Source: Branchiibius cervicis (GTDB lineage: Bacteria; Actinomycetota; Actinomycetes; Actinomycetales; Dermatophilaceae). Taken from it: a stretch of 64,000 bases of DNA. Shown here piece after piece: positions 24,427-33,228 of the stretch (positions within the stretch are counted from its first letter, which is position 1; each line of letters opens with the position of its first letter). A program made the position numbers and the translations under genes. The notes beneath the pieces are model-generated. The model was given only the letters and a program-made list of their open reading frames with translations. It was not told the origin of the DNA and searched no databases. Where the stretch lies: the NCBI RefSeq assembly GCF_042661605.1, contig NZ_JBHSWJ010000002.1:2976001-3040000 (forward strand), given 5' to 3'.

Positions 24427-26007
24427 ATGGTGCTCACTGCACATCAGAATGACTGTGCTGCAGCGATTCTCGATGACATCGCCGTCGAGCTCATGGTGGC
24501 TGAGTTGCACACGCTGCTGGACCGGTTCACTGCGGCCGGTTCGTGGGCCGGGGTCTCTCCCGATCAAGCGCGACAGGCGTCCGGACGTCTCGCCTCGGCG
24601 CGAGCCCGACTCGATGCCGTGCTGATGACTGCTGCGGCACGGGTCCGCGACGCGGTGACCGCCGCCGGTGGTTCGCCGGGACAGGCGGGGACGCTGTTGG
24701 CCAACGAATTCGGGGGCGACCGTCGCGAGACCGGAGTCTTGCTGGCCCTGCACGAGCAGTTGAGCGATCGTCCCGCGACCCGCGGGGCGTTCGCCGACGG
24801 CACGCTGTCCAAGGACCAGGTGGCGGTCATCGCGCGAGGCGTGAGCGCCCTGCCGGACTCGGTGCGCAACGCCGATCGGGAGGCGGCGGAGAGGTCGCTG
24901 CTGGACGCCGCGCCTGAGCTGTCCCTGATAGACCTACGACGGCGAGCGACGCGGATGCGCGAGGCATTCGAGACGGCGCAGGAGGCGGACGCTCATGAGG
25001 ACGCACAACTGGTCGATCAGGAGGCGGCCGCGTGGGCCAAGTCGTCCTTCTGGATGAAGGAGGTCTGTCCCGGGCAGGTTCGCGGGGGCTTTCTGCTGCC
25101 GACCGCGCAGGGCCAGATGTTGAAAACGGCGCTTGAAGCGATCAGTGCGCCACGGCGTTTTCACCTGAGCGATTCTTCGGTCGTGACGAGCAAGTCCGCA
25201 TCGTCAGGTCACGCGTCGCCGCCGACGTGGGCAGTCGATGACACCGTGCGCCCGCCGGCAGCAGACCCCAAGCGCTCGCCTGGCTTGACCACCCCTACTG
25301 ACCCCGCCTCGGGCGATCCAAGGACGGCATTGGGCCGGGCGACGGCCGGCGAGTGGGCGCGGAGCGGTGATCAACTGGACGCTGAACTCGACGAAGCAGA
25401 TCGCGCCGACGCGGGCGGGTTGCCCATGGACGCGGCGCATCGAGAAGGACGGGCGCTGGCACAGCTGTGTGAGCATCTGCCGCTGGATGCCCTGCCCGGC
25501 GCGGGTGGCGTATCGGCAGTGATGACCGTCAACCTGGACTACGAGACCCTGGCGCTGGGAGTTCGCGCCGCCACCTTGTCGACCGGGGATCGCATCAGTG
25601 CCGGCGAAGCTCGTCGGCTGGCCTGCGGTGCGCAACTGATCCCGCAGGTGTTCGACGGAGCGTCTCTGCCCCTCGACCTCGGCCGGGCAAAACGCCTGTT
25701 CAGCACCGCCCAGCGCCGAGCGGCGGCGAACAAATATGGCGGATGCGCGTTCCCCGGCTGTGAGAAGCCACCCGAATGGTGTGAAGGCCATCACTGGCGA
25801 CGACCCTGGGCGACCGGCGGCACCACCGACCTTGCGGACCTGGCGCCGCTGTGCTCCTCTTACCATCGCCGGGTCCACCTCGAGGACATCCCGATCCGGT
25901 TTCGTGACGGGCACCTGGAGTTCTCCGTCCAATCCCGCGGACGGCCTGCCGGCGAACGGGCCTGGCGGCGCAACCGGCGCTACCGCGTGCCGCCGACGGA
26001 GGGCTGA
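24427..26007 (+). CDS. DUF222 protein with C-terminal HNH nuclease domain
   Basis: 526 residues. The N-terminal DUF222 helical domain (about 20-380) contains LTLLDRF-like segments, ADGTLSKDQVAVIARGV and AQGQMLKTALEAI. A low-complexity insert lies near 250-300. The HNH domain at the end shows GGCAFPGCEKPPEWCEGHHW, PWATGGTTDL and the closing YHRRVH, with the paired zinc cysteines. Such genes are common and often repeated in actinobacterial genomes, with debated mobile origin. GGGGAGG precedes the ATG. Confidence 0.88.
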   Translation: MVLTAHQNDCAAAILDDIAVELMVAELHTLLDRFTAAGSWAGVSPDQARQASGRLASARARLDAVLMTAAARVRDAVTAAGGSPGQAGTLLANEFGGDRRETGVLLALHEQLSDRPATRGAFADGTLSKDQVAVIARGVSALPDSVRNADREAAERSLLDAAPELSLIDLRRRATRMREAFETAQEADAHEDAQLVDQEAAAWAKSSFWMKEVCPGQVRGGFLLPTAQGQMLKTALEAISAPRRFHLSDSSVVTSKSASSGHASPPTWAVDDTVRPPAADPKRSPGLTTPTDPASGDPRTALGRATAGEWARSGDQLDAELDEADRADAGGLPMDAAHREGRALAQLCEHLPLDALPGAGGVSAVMTVNLDYETLALGVRAATLSTGDRISAGEARRLACGAQLIPQVFDGASLPLDLGRAKRLFSTAQRRAAANKYGGCAFPGCEKPPEWCEGHHWRRPWATGGTTDLADLAPLCSSYHRRVHLEDIPIRFRDGHLEFSVQSRGRPAGERAWRRNRRYRVPPTEG

Positions 26008-26061
26008 GCGATGAGCAGTAGCACCGGTCGCGCAACGAGATATCGTGAGCAGGTCCGTCTG

Positions 26062-27516
26062 TCAGGCGTTTTCGATGATCGCCTGGCGGGCGCGCGGGTG
26101 GATCGCCTCGCGGCGCATCTGCAGGCGCTCCTCGTCCTCATCGGAGATCGCGCCCGACGGTGGCGCTTCGGAGAAGATCGGGCCCTCCGCCGAATCGGAG
26201 CGGCCGACGATGTTGAAGATGATGTTGAGCAGCACCGCGGTAATGGCGGCAGCACTGATGCCGGAGTCGAAGATCACCCGGAACCACTCCGGGAACTGGT
26301 CGTAGAAGGTCGGCACAGCGATCGGGATGATGCCCATACCCAGCGAGAGAGCGACGATCACCAGGTTGGCGTTACCGGAGAAGTCGACCTTGGACAGAGT
26401 GCGGATACCACTCGCGGCCACCGTCCCGAAGAGGGCGAGACCGGCACCGCCCAGCACCGGCAGCGGCACGATGGCGATGATCGCGCCCAGGATCGGGAAG
26501 AGGCCGAGCACGAAGAGGATTGCCCCGCTGACAGCGACCACGAACCGCGACTTGATCCCGGTGATGGCTACCAGGCCGACGTTCTGGGCGAAGGCGCTGA
26601 CCGAGAAGCCGTTGAACACGCCGGCCACGGCCGAGGCACCCATGTCGGCCCGCAGGCCGGCGGTGACCTGATCACGCGTCGCCGGCTGATCGATCACCTC
26701 ACCGACCGCGAGGATGTCCGCGGTCGTCTCGGTCATCGTGACGAGCATGACTACGAACATCGAGATGATCGCGCCCACGGCGAAGGTCGGCATCCCGAAG
26801 TGGAACGGCGTGGTCAACTGGAAGACGTTGGCGTCGGAGATCTTGCTGAAGTCGGTGATACCGAACGGGATCGCCACGATCGTCCCCAGGACGAGACCGA
26901 GCAGAATCGCGACACGACTGAAGAACCCGGGCAGGAACCGGTAGATCAGGACGATCAACAGCACCGTCAAAGCTGCAACCGCGATGTTCTTGGGGGCACC
27001 GAAGTTGGGCGTGACACCGGGCGTACCGCCGCCGGCCCACTTGATGGCCACCGGCAGCAGGGACATACCGATGATGGTGATGACCACACCCGTGACCACC
27101 TCGGGGAAGAATCGCAGCAGGCGGGTGAAGACCGGTGCCAGCAGCAATCCCAGCACCGCGGCCACGATGAGTGCGCCGTAGATCGCCCGCAGCCCGGCGT
27201 GACCACCGCCCACCGAGGCACCAATGGTGAGCATCGTCGAAACGCCCGCGAACGACGTACCCTGCACCAGCGGCTGGCGGGCACCGATCTTCCAGACGCC
27301 GATCGTCTGCAGCAACGTTGCGAGGCCGGACATGAACAGGCCGGCGGACACCAGGAAGGTGATGTCCGTGGCGGACAGCTTCAGGGCATTGCCGACGACG
27401 AGCGGTACGGCGACCACTCCGGCGTACATCGACAGCACGTGCTGCAGCCCGTAGAGGAACATCTGCGGGGCCGGCAACACCTCGTCGACCGGGTGTTTGG
27501 CGGTGACATCAGACAT
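26062..27516 (-). CDS. NCS2 uracil/xanthine/urate permease
   Basis: 484 residues, about 14 hydrophobic helices. NCS2 hallmarks are LYGLQHVLSMYAGVVAVPL, QPLVQGTSFAGVSTMLTIG, FVVMLVTMTETTADILAVGE and the signature FAQNVGLVAITGIKSRFVV. The acidic C-terminal tail is cytoplasmic. Proton-coupled NCS2 carriers import nucleobases. Following a ureidoglycine gene in the same direction (75-base gap), a xanthine or urate substrate is the likeliest reading. Confidence 0.9.
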   Translation of the reverse strand: MSDVTAKHPVDEVLPAPQMFLYGLQHVLSMYAGVVAVPLVVGNALKLSATDITFLVSAGLFMSGLATLLQTIGVWKIGARQPLVQGTSFAGVSTMLTIGASVGGGHAGLRAIYGALIVAAVLGLLLAPVFTRLLRFFPEVVTGVVITIIGMSLLPVAIKWAGGGTPGVTPNFGAPKNIAVAALTVLLIVLIYRFLPGFFSRVAILLGLVLGTIVAIPFGITDFSKISDANVFQLTTPFHFGMPTFAVGAIISMFVVMLVTMTETTADILAVGEVIDQPATRDQVTAGLRADMGASAVAGVFNGFSVSAFAQNVGLVAITGIKSRFVVAVSGAILFVLGLFPILGAIIAIVPLPVLGGAGLALFGTVAASGIRTLSKVDFSGNANLVIVALSLGMGIIPIAVPTFYDQFPEWFRVIFDSGISAAAITAVLLNIIFNIVGRSDSAEGPIFSEAPPSGAISDEDEERLQMRREAIHPRARQAIIENA

Positions 27517-27591
27517 GGGTGTACCTCCGAAAGGTCATCGTTGACCGTCGAATTCGGCGTCGCCCTCGTGCGGCGCCCGGGTGAGGTGGCC

Positions 27592-28056
27592 TCAGCGGGC
27601 CGACAGACCGGCGAGCTGGGCGGCTGCGTCGGCGCGGCCGTCCACCTCGTAGTCAGCGCTTTCCACCGTGCCGTCGGGACCGACGACGAAGGTGCTCCGC
27701 AGCAGGCCGACCATGGCCTGCCCGTTCACGGTCTTGGGTCCCCACGCACCCCAGCGCTTGGCTGTCGTGGCGTCCGGGTCGCTCAGCAGAGCGTGACCGA
27801 GGTCGAATTGATCTGCGAACCGGGACAGTTCGTCCACCGGATCGGGTGACACGCCGTACACGACGGCATCGGCGGCGGTGATGGCCGGCAGTTCGTCGCG
27901 GTAGCTGCACACCTGGTCGGTGCACACCGGACTGAACGCCTTGGGGAAGAAGTAGACGATCACGCGCCGCCCGGCCAGGGTGGCGATGTCCACCGGCCCT
28001 CGGGTTCCCTCAAGCGACAGGGCGGGTGCCGCGTCGCCGACGTTGACGCGGCTCAC
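27592..28056 (-). CDS. Thioredoxin-fold peroxiredoxin (BCP/AhpE-like)
   Basis: About 154 residues from GTG 28056, whose codon overlaps the stop of the upstream aminohydrolase gene. The peroxidatic Cys is in AFSPVCTDQVCSYRDEL, with a second Cys five residues on, the spacing seen in BCP-type enzymes. The C-terminal strand is RSTFVVGPDGTVESADYEV. It would reduce H2O2 or organic peroxides with a thiol partner. Tight coupling to purine-degradation genes suggests dealing with peroxide from urate or xanthine oxidation, which is inference. Confidence 0.85.
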   Translation of the reverse strand: MSRVNVGDAAPALSLEGTRGPVDIATLAGRRVIVYFFPKAFSPVCTDQVCSYRDELPAITAADAVVYGVSPDPVDELSRFADQFDLGHALLSDPDATTAKRWGAWGPKTVNGQAMVGLLRSTFVVGPDGTVESADYEVDGRADAAAQLAGLSAR

Positions 28057-28901
28057 GCGAAACTCCGCGGCAGTCGCATGTGGCGGTTGACGTCCTTGTA
28101 GAGCAGGTAACGGAAGCGGCCCGGGCCCCCGGCGTAGCAGGCCTGCGGGCAGAAGGCGCGCAACCACATGAAGTCGCCCTCTTCTACCTCGACCCAGTCC
28201 TGGTTGAGTCGGTAAACCGCCTTACCCTCCAGCACGTAGAGCCCGTGCTCCATGACGTGGGTCTCGGCGAACGGGATCACCGCACCGGGTTCGAAGGTGA
28301 CGATGTTGACGTGCATGTCGTGCCGCAAGTCGGTCGGGTCGGCGAATCGCGTCGTCACCCAGCGTCCGTCGGTGTCCGGCATCGGCGTGGGTACGACGTC
28401 CTCCTCGTGCGTGACGAAGGCATCCGGAGCGTCCAGACCGGGGACGGGCTCGTACGCCTTACGGATCCAGTGGAAACGCGCCTCGGTCGAGCCGTGGTTC
28501 ACCGCCGTCCACCGCTGCGCCGGGGGCAGGTAGACGTAACTGCCGGCGCGCAGTTCGTGCCGGTCACCGTCGATCGTGATCGTCAGCTCGCCCTCGACGA
28601 CGAAGAGCACCGACTCCGCACCCAGATCGGTCTCGGGTCGGTCGCTGCCACCCCCGGGTGACACCTCGACGATGTACTGCGAGAAGGTCTCGGCGAACCC
28701 GCTGAGCGGTCGGGCCAGCACCCACAGCCGCGTGTCGTGCCACCCGGGCAGGAAGCTGGTGACGATGTCACGCATCACGCCCCGCGGGATGACCGCGTAG
28801 GCCTCGGTGAACATCGCGCGATCGGTGAGCAACTGGGACTGATCCGGATGGCCGCCGTGCGGTGCGTAGTAACTCGCGGGACGGACGGGTGCGGTGGTCA
28901 T
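28053..28901 (-). CDS. allE: (S)-Ureidoglycine aminohydrolase
   Basis: 282 residues, a bicupin. It has RGVMRDIVTSFLPGWHDTRL, a first cupin (GAESVLFVVEGELTITIDGD, GSYVYLPPAQRWTAVNHG) and a second, metal-binding cupin (HVNIVTFEPGAVIPFAETHV, MEHGLYVLEGKAVYRLNQDW, VEEGDFMWLRAFCPQACYAG). The sequence and length match AllE/YlbA. It releases ammonia from ureidoglycine, giving ureidoglycolate, which is cleaved to glyoxylate and urea. The ATG overlaps the malic enzyme stop and has GAGGAGAA upstream. Confidence 0.93.
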   Translation of the reverse strand: MTTAPVRPASYYAPHGGHPDQSQLLTDRAMFTEAYAVIPRGVMRDIVTSFLPGWHDTRLWVLARPLSGFAETFSQYIVEVSPGGGSDRPETDLGAESVLFVVEGELTITIDGDRHELRAGSYVYLPPAQRWTAVNHGSTEARFHWIRKAYEPVPGLDAPDAFVTHEEDVVPTPMPDTDGRWVTTRFADPTDLRHDMHVNIVTFEPGAVIPFAETHVMEHGLYVLEGKAVYRLNQDWVEVEEGDFMWLRAFCPQACYAGGPGRFRYLLYKDVNRHMRLPRSFA

Positions 28902-30313
28902 CAGTTCTCCTCGGTGGTGGCAGCGGGCTGGGTGACGGCAGTCGCCTGAACGGCGGCGGCGACGGCGGGTGCGACGCGGGCGTCGAAAACACTGGGAATG
29001 ATGTAGCTGGAGGTCAATTCGTCCGATGCCACACATCCGGCGATCGCCTCAGCGGCCGCGACCAGCAACTCGGTCGAGATCTCCCGGACGCCGGCATCGA
29101 GCAACCCTCGGAAGAGCCCGGGGAACGCCAGGACATTGTTGATCTGGTTCGGGAAGTCGCTGCGACCGGTCGCGACCACCGCCGCGTGCTCCGCCGCCTC
29201 GAGCGGGTCGATCTCCGGGTCGGGGTTGGCCAGCGCCAGGACGATCGCACCGTCGTTCATCGTGGCGACGTGCTTGCCCTCGATGACCCCCGGTGCGGAC
29301 ACGCCGACGAAAACGTCGGCGCCGGCGAGCGCATCGTGCAGCGTGCCGACGAAGCCCGAGGGATTGGTGTTGTCGGCGATCCAGCGACGGTGCTCGTCGG
29401 CGTACTCGCGGTCGTGGTCGACCGCACCGTTGCGGTCGCACGCGATGATGTCGCGCGCACCCTGCGCCTTGAGCAATTGGATGATCGCGTGTCCGGCGGC
29501 GCCCACGCCGCTGACGACGATGCGCACCTCGGAGATCTCTTTGCCGACCACGCGCAGCGCGTTGATCAGCGCAGCCAACACCACGATCGCCGTACCGTGC
29601 TGGTCGTCGTGGAAGACGGGGATGTCCAGCTCCTCACGCAGCCGACGCTCGATCTCGAAACAGCGCGGGGCGGCGATGTCTTCGAGGTTGACGCCGCCGT
29701 AGACGGGTGCCAGCGCCTTGACGATCGAGATGATCTGCTCGGTGTCCGTGGTGTCCAGGCAGACCGGCCAGGCGTCCACGTCGGCGAACCGCTTGAACAG
29801 GGCCGCCTTGCCCTCCATCACCGGGAGCGCAGCAGCCGGTCCGATGTTGCCCAGACCGAGGACGGCGGTCCCGTCCGTGACCACGGCCACCGTGTTGCGC
29901 TTGATGGTCAGATGCCTTGCGTCGTCGGGGTTCTCGTGGATCGCCATGCACACTCGCGCGACGCCCGGGGTGTAGGCCCGCGACAGCTCGTCGCGGTTGC
30001 GCAGCTCGACCTTGGACTGGACCGACAACTTGCCGCCAAGGTGCATCAGGAAGGTGCGGTCGCTGACGTTGGCGACCTCGACGCCATCGACGGACTTCAG
30101 TGCCTCGACGACCTCGGCGGCGTGGGTGACGCCCCGGGTGTAGGCGGTCAGGTCGACGACGACACCCTCGTGGCCGGACTCGACCATGTCCAGCGCGGTG
30201 ACGTCGGCGCCGGCAGAGGCAGCTGCAGCAGCCAGAGCGGCGGTGGCACTGAATCCGGCGGGCGCGGAGACCCGCGCGGTGATGCTGTGGCCGGGACTGG
30301 TCTGAACCGTCAT
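28901..30313 (-). CDS. ACT-domain NAD(P)-dependent malic enzyme
   Basis: 470 residues. An N-terminal ACT domain (about 12-85) precedes the malic enzyme: SRAYTPGVARVCMAI, TDGTAVLGLGNIGPAAALPV, MEGKAALFKRFADVDAWPVC, PVFHDDQHGTAIV, VSGVGAAGHAIIQLL and the quinone-like block ALANPDPEIDPLEA. It decarboxylates malate to pyruvate. ATG 30313 has AAGGAGG upstream; a longer in-frame reading to 30406 lacks such a site. The promoter carries two IclR-like boxes, which ties it to the glyoxylate operon. It is the first gene of a four-gene operon. Confidence 0.92.
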   Translation of the reverse strand: MTVQTSPGHSITARVSAPAGFSATAALAAAAASAGADVTALDMVESGHEGVVVDLTAYTRGVTHAAEVVEALKSVDGVEVANVSDRTFLMHLGGKLSVQSKVELRNRDELSRAYTPGVARVCMAIHENPDDARHLTIKRNTVAVVTDGTAVLGLGNIGPAAALPVMEGKAALFKRFADVDAWPVCLDTTDTEQIISIVKALAPVYGGVNLEDIAAPRCFEIERRLREELDIPVFHDDQHGTAIVVLAALINALRVVGKEISEVRIVVSGVGAAGHAIIQLLKAQGARDIIACDRNGAVDHDREYADEHRRWIADNTNPSGFVGTLHDALAGADVFVGVSAPGVIEGKHVATMNDGAIVLALANPDPEIDPLEAAEHAAVVATGRSDFPNQINNVLAFPGLFRGLLDAGVREISTELLVAAAEAIAGCVASDELTSSYIIPSVFDARVAPAVAAAVQATAVTQPAATTEEN

Positions 30314-30331
30314 CGGTGACGCCTCCTTGGT

Positions 30332-30367
30332 TTCCGTATTGTGGAGATTACTTTCCACAATACGCAA
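30332..30367. promoter_or_regulatory. Paired IclR-like boxes upstream of the malic enzyme operon
   Basis: TTCCGTATTGTGGAG (30332-30346) and TTCCACAATACGCAA (30353-30367; reverse complement TTGCGTATTGTGGAA) are 21 bp apart, the same spacing as the boxes at 18209 and 18230. They share the TTCCGTATT half with those boxes, but the other half is GTGGA instead of ACGGA. They lie 19-54 bases before the start codon. Confidence 0.65.
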
Positions 30368-30402
30368 CGTCAAGGGCTTCTTGTGGTCTGGTTCACATGG
30401 GT

Positions 30403-30912
30403 TCAATCGAAGCGGTGGGACTGCACGTGCTGGAAGATCAAGGACGTCTCGGTGCTGGCTACGTCGGGGATCGCGCTCAGGTGCTCGATGACGAAGTCGT
30501 TGAGCGCGTTGGTGTCGGGAACCGCCAGGTGGATCATGAAATCGTGCGTGCCGCCGAGTAGGTAGACGTTGCGCACGCCGGGCAGGTCGGCCAGATGGTG
30601 CAGGAACTTGGTCAGGCGGGAGCGGGCGTGGGCACGCATCCGTACGGCGACCATCGCTTGCAAAGGGCGTCCGGTCAGCGCCGGATCGATGTCCGCGTGG
30701 GTGCCCCGCAGCACGCCGTCCTCGACCAGTCCGCGGACCCGCCCGAGCGCGGTCGACGGCGCGACGCCCGCCTTGGCCGCGAGCGCGTTGTTGGGTGTGC
30801 GGGCGTCCGCGGCGAGCTCGCGCAACAGAATCCGGTCGACTTCGTCCACCGTGGTACGCACATCCTTCGACGGCATCCTGTGATCCCGGTCACTTTCCGA
30901 ACGCGTGGTCAC
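30403..30912 (-). CDS. Lrp/AsnC-family regulator
   Basis: About 169 residues. An AsnC-type helix-turn-helix (VDRILLRELAADARTPNNAL, APSTALGRVRGLVEDGVL) is followed by a RAM effector domain with AMVAVRMRAHARSRL, LPGVRNVYLLGGTHDFMIHL. I prefer GTG 30912 because GGGGAG lies six bases before it. ATG 30918 touches that site and ATG 30876 has a weak one. It diverges from alanine dehydrogenase, a common Lrp/AldR target, so it probably controls ald in response to alanine or another amino acid. Confidence 0.88.
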   Translation of the reverse strand: MTTRSESDRDHRMPSKDVRTTVDEVDRILLRELAADARTPNNALAAKAGVAPSTALGRVRGLVEDGVLRGTHADIDPALTGRPLQAMVAVRMRAHARSRLTKFLHHLADLPGVRNVYLLGGTHDFMIHLAVPDTNALNDFVIEHLSAIPDVASTETSLIFQHVQSHRFD

Positions 30913-30927
30913 TTTCATCTCCCCGAA

Positions 30928-30942
30928 CCGAAGAATGTTCGG
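30928..30942. promoter_or_regulatory. Inverted repeat in the lrp-ald intergenic region
   Basis: CCGAA-GAATG-TTCGG lies between the divergent starts at 30912 and 31015. Its 15-base size and AT-richer surroundings fit an Lrp-family site. The sequence alone does not prove binding. Confidence 0.4.
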
Positions 30943-31014
30943 ACAATCTATCGGTTTCCAGGTTCTGGGAGTAGCAATAGCACGCTGGAACCGAACCCCT
31001 CATCAGGAGAAACC

Positions 31015-32130
31015 ATGCGCGTCGGCGTGCCCCAGGAAGTCAAGAACAACGAATTCCGGGTGGGCATCACTCCCTCCGGCGTGCACGAGTTGGTCACTCA
31101 CGGCCACGAGGTGCTCATCCAGACCGGCGCCGGCGAGGGTTCGCAGATCACCGACGCCGAGTACGCCGCCCAGGGCGCCACCATGATCGCCGACGCCGAC
31201 GAGGTGTGGGGCAATGCCGAGATGGTGATGAAGGTCAAGGAGCCAATCGCCAGCGAATACCACCGGCTGCGCGAGGATCTGGTCCTCTTCACGTACTTGC
31301 ACCTCGCGGCGGACGAGGCGCTCACCAAGGAACTGGTGGCTCGGCGTACGACGGGCATCGCCTACGAGACCGTCCAGTTGCCTTCGGGTGGGCTGCCTCT
31401 GCTGTATCCGATGTCGGAGGTCGCCGGCTGCCTGGCCCCGCAGATGGGCGCGTACTACCTGACCAAGCCGCAGGGCGGCCGCGGAGTGCTGATGGGCGGA
31501 GTCGGCGGCGTCGCCAACGCAAAAGTCGTGATCATCGGCGCAGGGGTGTCCGGCCAGAATGCGGCGAACATCGCGCTCGGGATGGGTGCCGACGTGACGC
31601 TACTGGACACCGACCTGGACAAGCTGCGGATGTCCTTCTGGCGCTACAACAATCGCGTGCAGGGTTTGGCGTCCTCGTCGTTAACGATCGCCCAGCAGGT
31701 CCGTGAGGCCGACCTGGTCATCGGCGCCGTGCTGATCCCGGGCGCCAAGGCACCCAGTCTGGTGTCGAACGAGCTTGTCTCGCAGATGAAACCCGGCTCG
31801 GTGCTGGTGGACATCGCGATCGACCAGGGTGGCTGCTTCGAGGACAGCCGGCCCACGACGCACGCCGATCCGGTCTACCCGGTGCACAACTCGACGATGT
31901 ACTGCGTGGCGAACATGCCCGGCGCCGTACCCAACACGTCGACCTGGGCGCTGACCAACGCGACGTTGCCCTACGCGGTGCGGCTCGCCGACCAGGGCTG
32001 GCAGGCCGCGATGCGCGCCGACCGCGCCCTGGCTCTCGGCCTCAACACGCACGCGGGTGCCATCACCTGCGCGCCGGTCGCGGACGCCTTCGGGATGGAG
32101 TCGGTCGCCGTCGAGTCAGTGCTCGCCTAG
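31015..32130 (+). CDS. ald: L-alanine dehydrogenase
   Basis: 371 residues, the family's usual length. It starts MRVGVPQEVKNNEFRVGITP and contains MVMKVKEP (catalytic Lys), FTYLHLAAD (catalytic His), the NAD motif IGAGVSGQNAANIALGMGA, DIAIDQGGC and CVANMPGAVPNTSTWALTNA. It converts alanine to pyruvate and ammonia, and back, with NAD. AGGAGAA precedes the ATG. The divergent Lrp-type gene is the probable regulator. Confidence 0.96.
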   Translation: MRVGVPQEVKNNEFRVGITPSGVHELVTHGHEVLIQTGAGEGSQITDAEYAAQGATMIADADEVWGNAEMVMKVKEPIASEYHRLREDLVLFTYLHLAADEALTKELVARRTTGIAYETVQLPSGGLPLLYPMSEVAGCLAPQMGAYYLTKPQGGRGVLMGGVGGVANAKVVIIGAGVSGQNAANIALGMGADVTLLDTDLDKLRMSFWRYNNRVQGLASSSLTIAQQVREADLVIGAVLIPGAKAPSLVSNELVSQMKPGSVLVDIAIDQGGCFEDSRPTTHADPVYPVHNSTMYCVANMPGAVPNTSTWALTNATLPYAVRLADQGWQAAMRADRALALGLNTHAGAITCAPVADAFGMESVAVESVLA

Positions 32131-32139
32131 TTTGGGCGT

Positions 32140-33147
32140 ATGACGCTGCGCATCGGATACAAGGCTTCGGCAGAACAGTTCGCGCCCCGGCGGTTGCTCG
32201 ACTACGCCGTGCTCGCCGAGCAGATCGGGCTGGAGAGCGTCTGGATCAGCGACCACTTCCAGCCCTGGCGGCACCACGGCGGGCACGCGCCGTACTCGCT
32301 GAGTTGGCTTGCGGCGGTGGGGGAACGCACCGATCACGTCCAATTGGGTACGTCGGTCATGACCCCCACGTTCCGCTACAACCCCGCTGTGGTCGCCCAG
32401 GCGTTCGGCACGCTCGGCTCGCTGTATCCCGGACGCATTGCGATGGGCGTCGGCACCGGCGAGGCACTCAACGAGATCGTCGTGGGCTCAGTGGATTCCG
32501 GGCAGTGGCCGGACTTCAAGGAACGGTTCGCGCGGTTGCGCGAGTCGGTGCGGCTGATGCGGGCGTTGTGGACCGGCGAGCGGGTCAGCTTCGAGGGCGA
32601 TTACTACCACACGGTCGACGCCACGATCTACGACAAACCGGAGCAACCCATCCCGGTCTACATCGCTGCGGGCGGTCCCACGGTCGCCAAGTACGCCGGC
32701 CGGATGGGCGACGGTTTCATCTGCACCTCCGGGAAGGGTGAGGAGCTCTACGTCGACAAGCTGATCCCGGCGGTCGAGGAGGGCCTGTCCTTGGGCAAGC
32801 GAGACAACGTCGACCGGATGATCGAGATCAAGCTCTCCTGGGATCCCGACCACGCCAAAGCAGTCGAGAACTGCCGGTTCTGGGCCGCCCTGTCGCTGAC
32901 CCCCGAGCAGAAGCACGGCACCAGCGACCCGTTGGAGATGGAAAAGCTCGGCGACGCGCTCTCCGATGAGCAGATCGCCTCCCGCTGGATCGTCTCCTCC
33001 GACCCCGACAAGGTGGTCGCAGCGGTCAAGCAGTACGTCGACTGGGGCTTCGACCACCTGGTCTTCCACGCCCCCGGCGACGACCAGGAGCGTTTCCTAC
33101 GCACCTTCGGCGAGCAGGTGCTGCCGGGGCTGCGCGAGCTGGGCTGA
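32140..33147 (+). CDS. fgd: F420-dependent glucose-6-phosphate dehydrogenase
   Basis: 335 residues of the luciferase-like fold. The FGD signature is clear: LRIGYKASAEQFAPRRLLDY, VWISDHFQPWRHHGGHAP, LGTSVMTPTFRYNPAVVAQ, GVGTGEALNEIVVG and SRWIVSSDPDKVV. Length and motifs match mycobacterial FGD1. It oxidises glucose 6-phosphate while reducing F420, the main source of F420H2 in these bacteria. This implies a deazaflavin-producing actinomycete. The gene follows ald by nine bases and may be read with it. Confidence 0.95.
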   Translation: MTLRIGYKASAEQFAPRRLLDYAVLAEQIGLESVWISDHFQPWRHHGGHAPYSLSWLAAVGERTDHVQLGTSVMTPTFRYNPAVVAQAFGTLGSLYPGRIAMGVGTGEALNEIVVGSVDSGQWPDFKERFARLRESVRLMRALWTGERVSFEGDYYHTVDATIYDKPEQPIPVYIAAGGPTVAKYAGRMGDGFICTSGKGEELYVDKLIPAVEEGLSLGKRDNVDRMIEIKLSWDPDHAKAVENCRFWAALSLTPEQKHGTSDPLEMEKLGDALSDEQIASRWIVSSDPDKVVAAVKQYVDWGFDHLVFHAPGDDQERFLRTFGEQVLPGLRELG

Positions 33148-33164
33148 ACCGCGCGCGTTGCGCG

Positions 33165-33217
33165 TTGACTCCGGGGTATACGCGGTATAGATTCCTCTCA
33201 CCCTTACTCGGTATACC
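33165..33217 (+). promoter_or_regulatory. Promoter with three GGTATA boxes upstream of the padR-ABC operon
   Basis: TTGACT (33165-33170) and TAGATT (33188-33193) are 17 bases apart. GGTATA occurs at 33175-33180, 33184-33189 and in the palindrome GGTATACC at 33210-33217. Two boxes lie between or on the promoter elements and one downstream. A PadR dimer bound here would block transcription of its own operon. Confidence 0.65.
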
Positions 33218-33228
33218 CAGGAGCATCC

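Noticed and set aside
24427..26007. DUF222-HNH gene as an active mobile element
   Set aside because: No terminal repeats, target duplications or intron features flank it. It looks like an ordinary chromosomal member of a common family.
26011..27849. 612-codon plus-strand frame opposite the NCS2 permease
   Set aside because: It is highly charged and repetitive (runs of Asp, Arg, His, Gln), typical of the complement of a membrane-protein gene.
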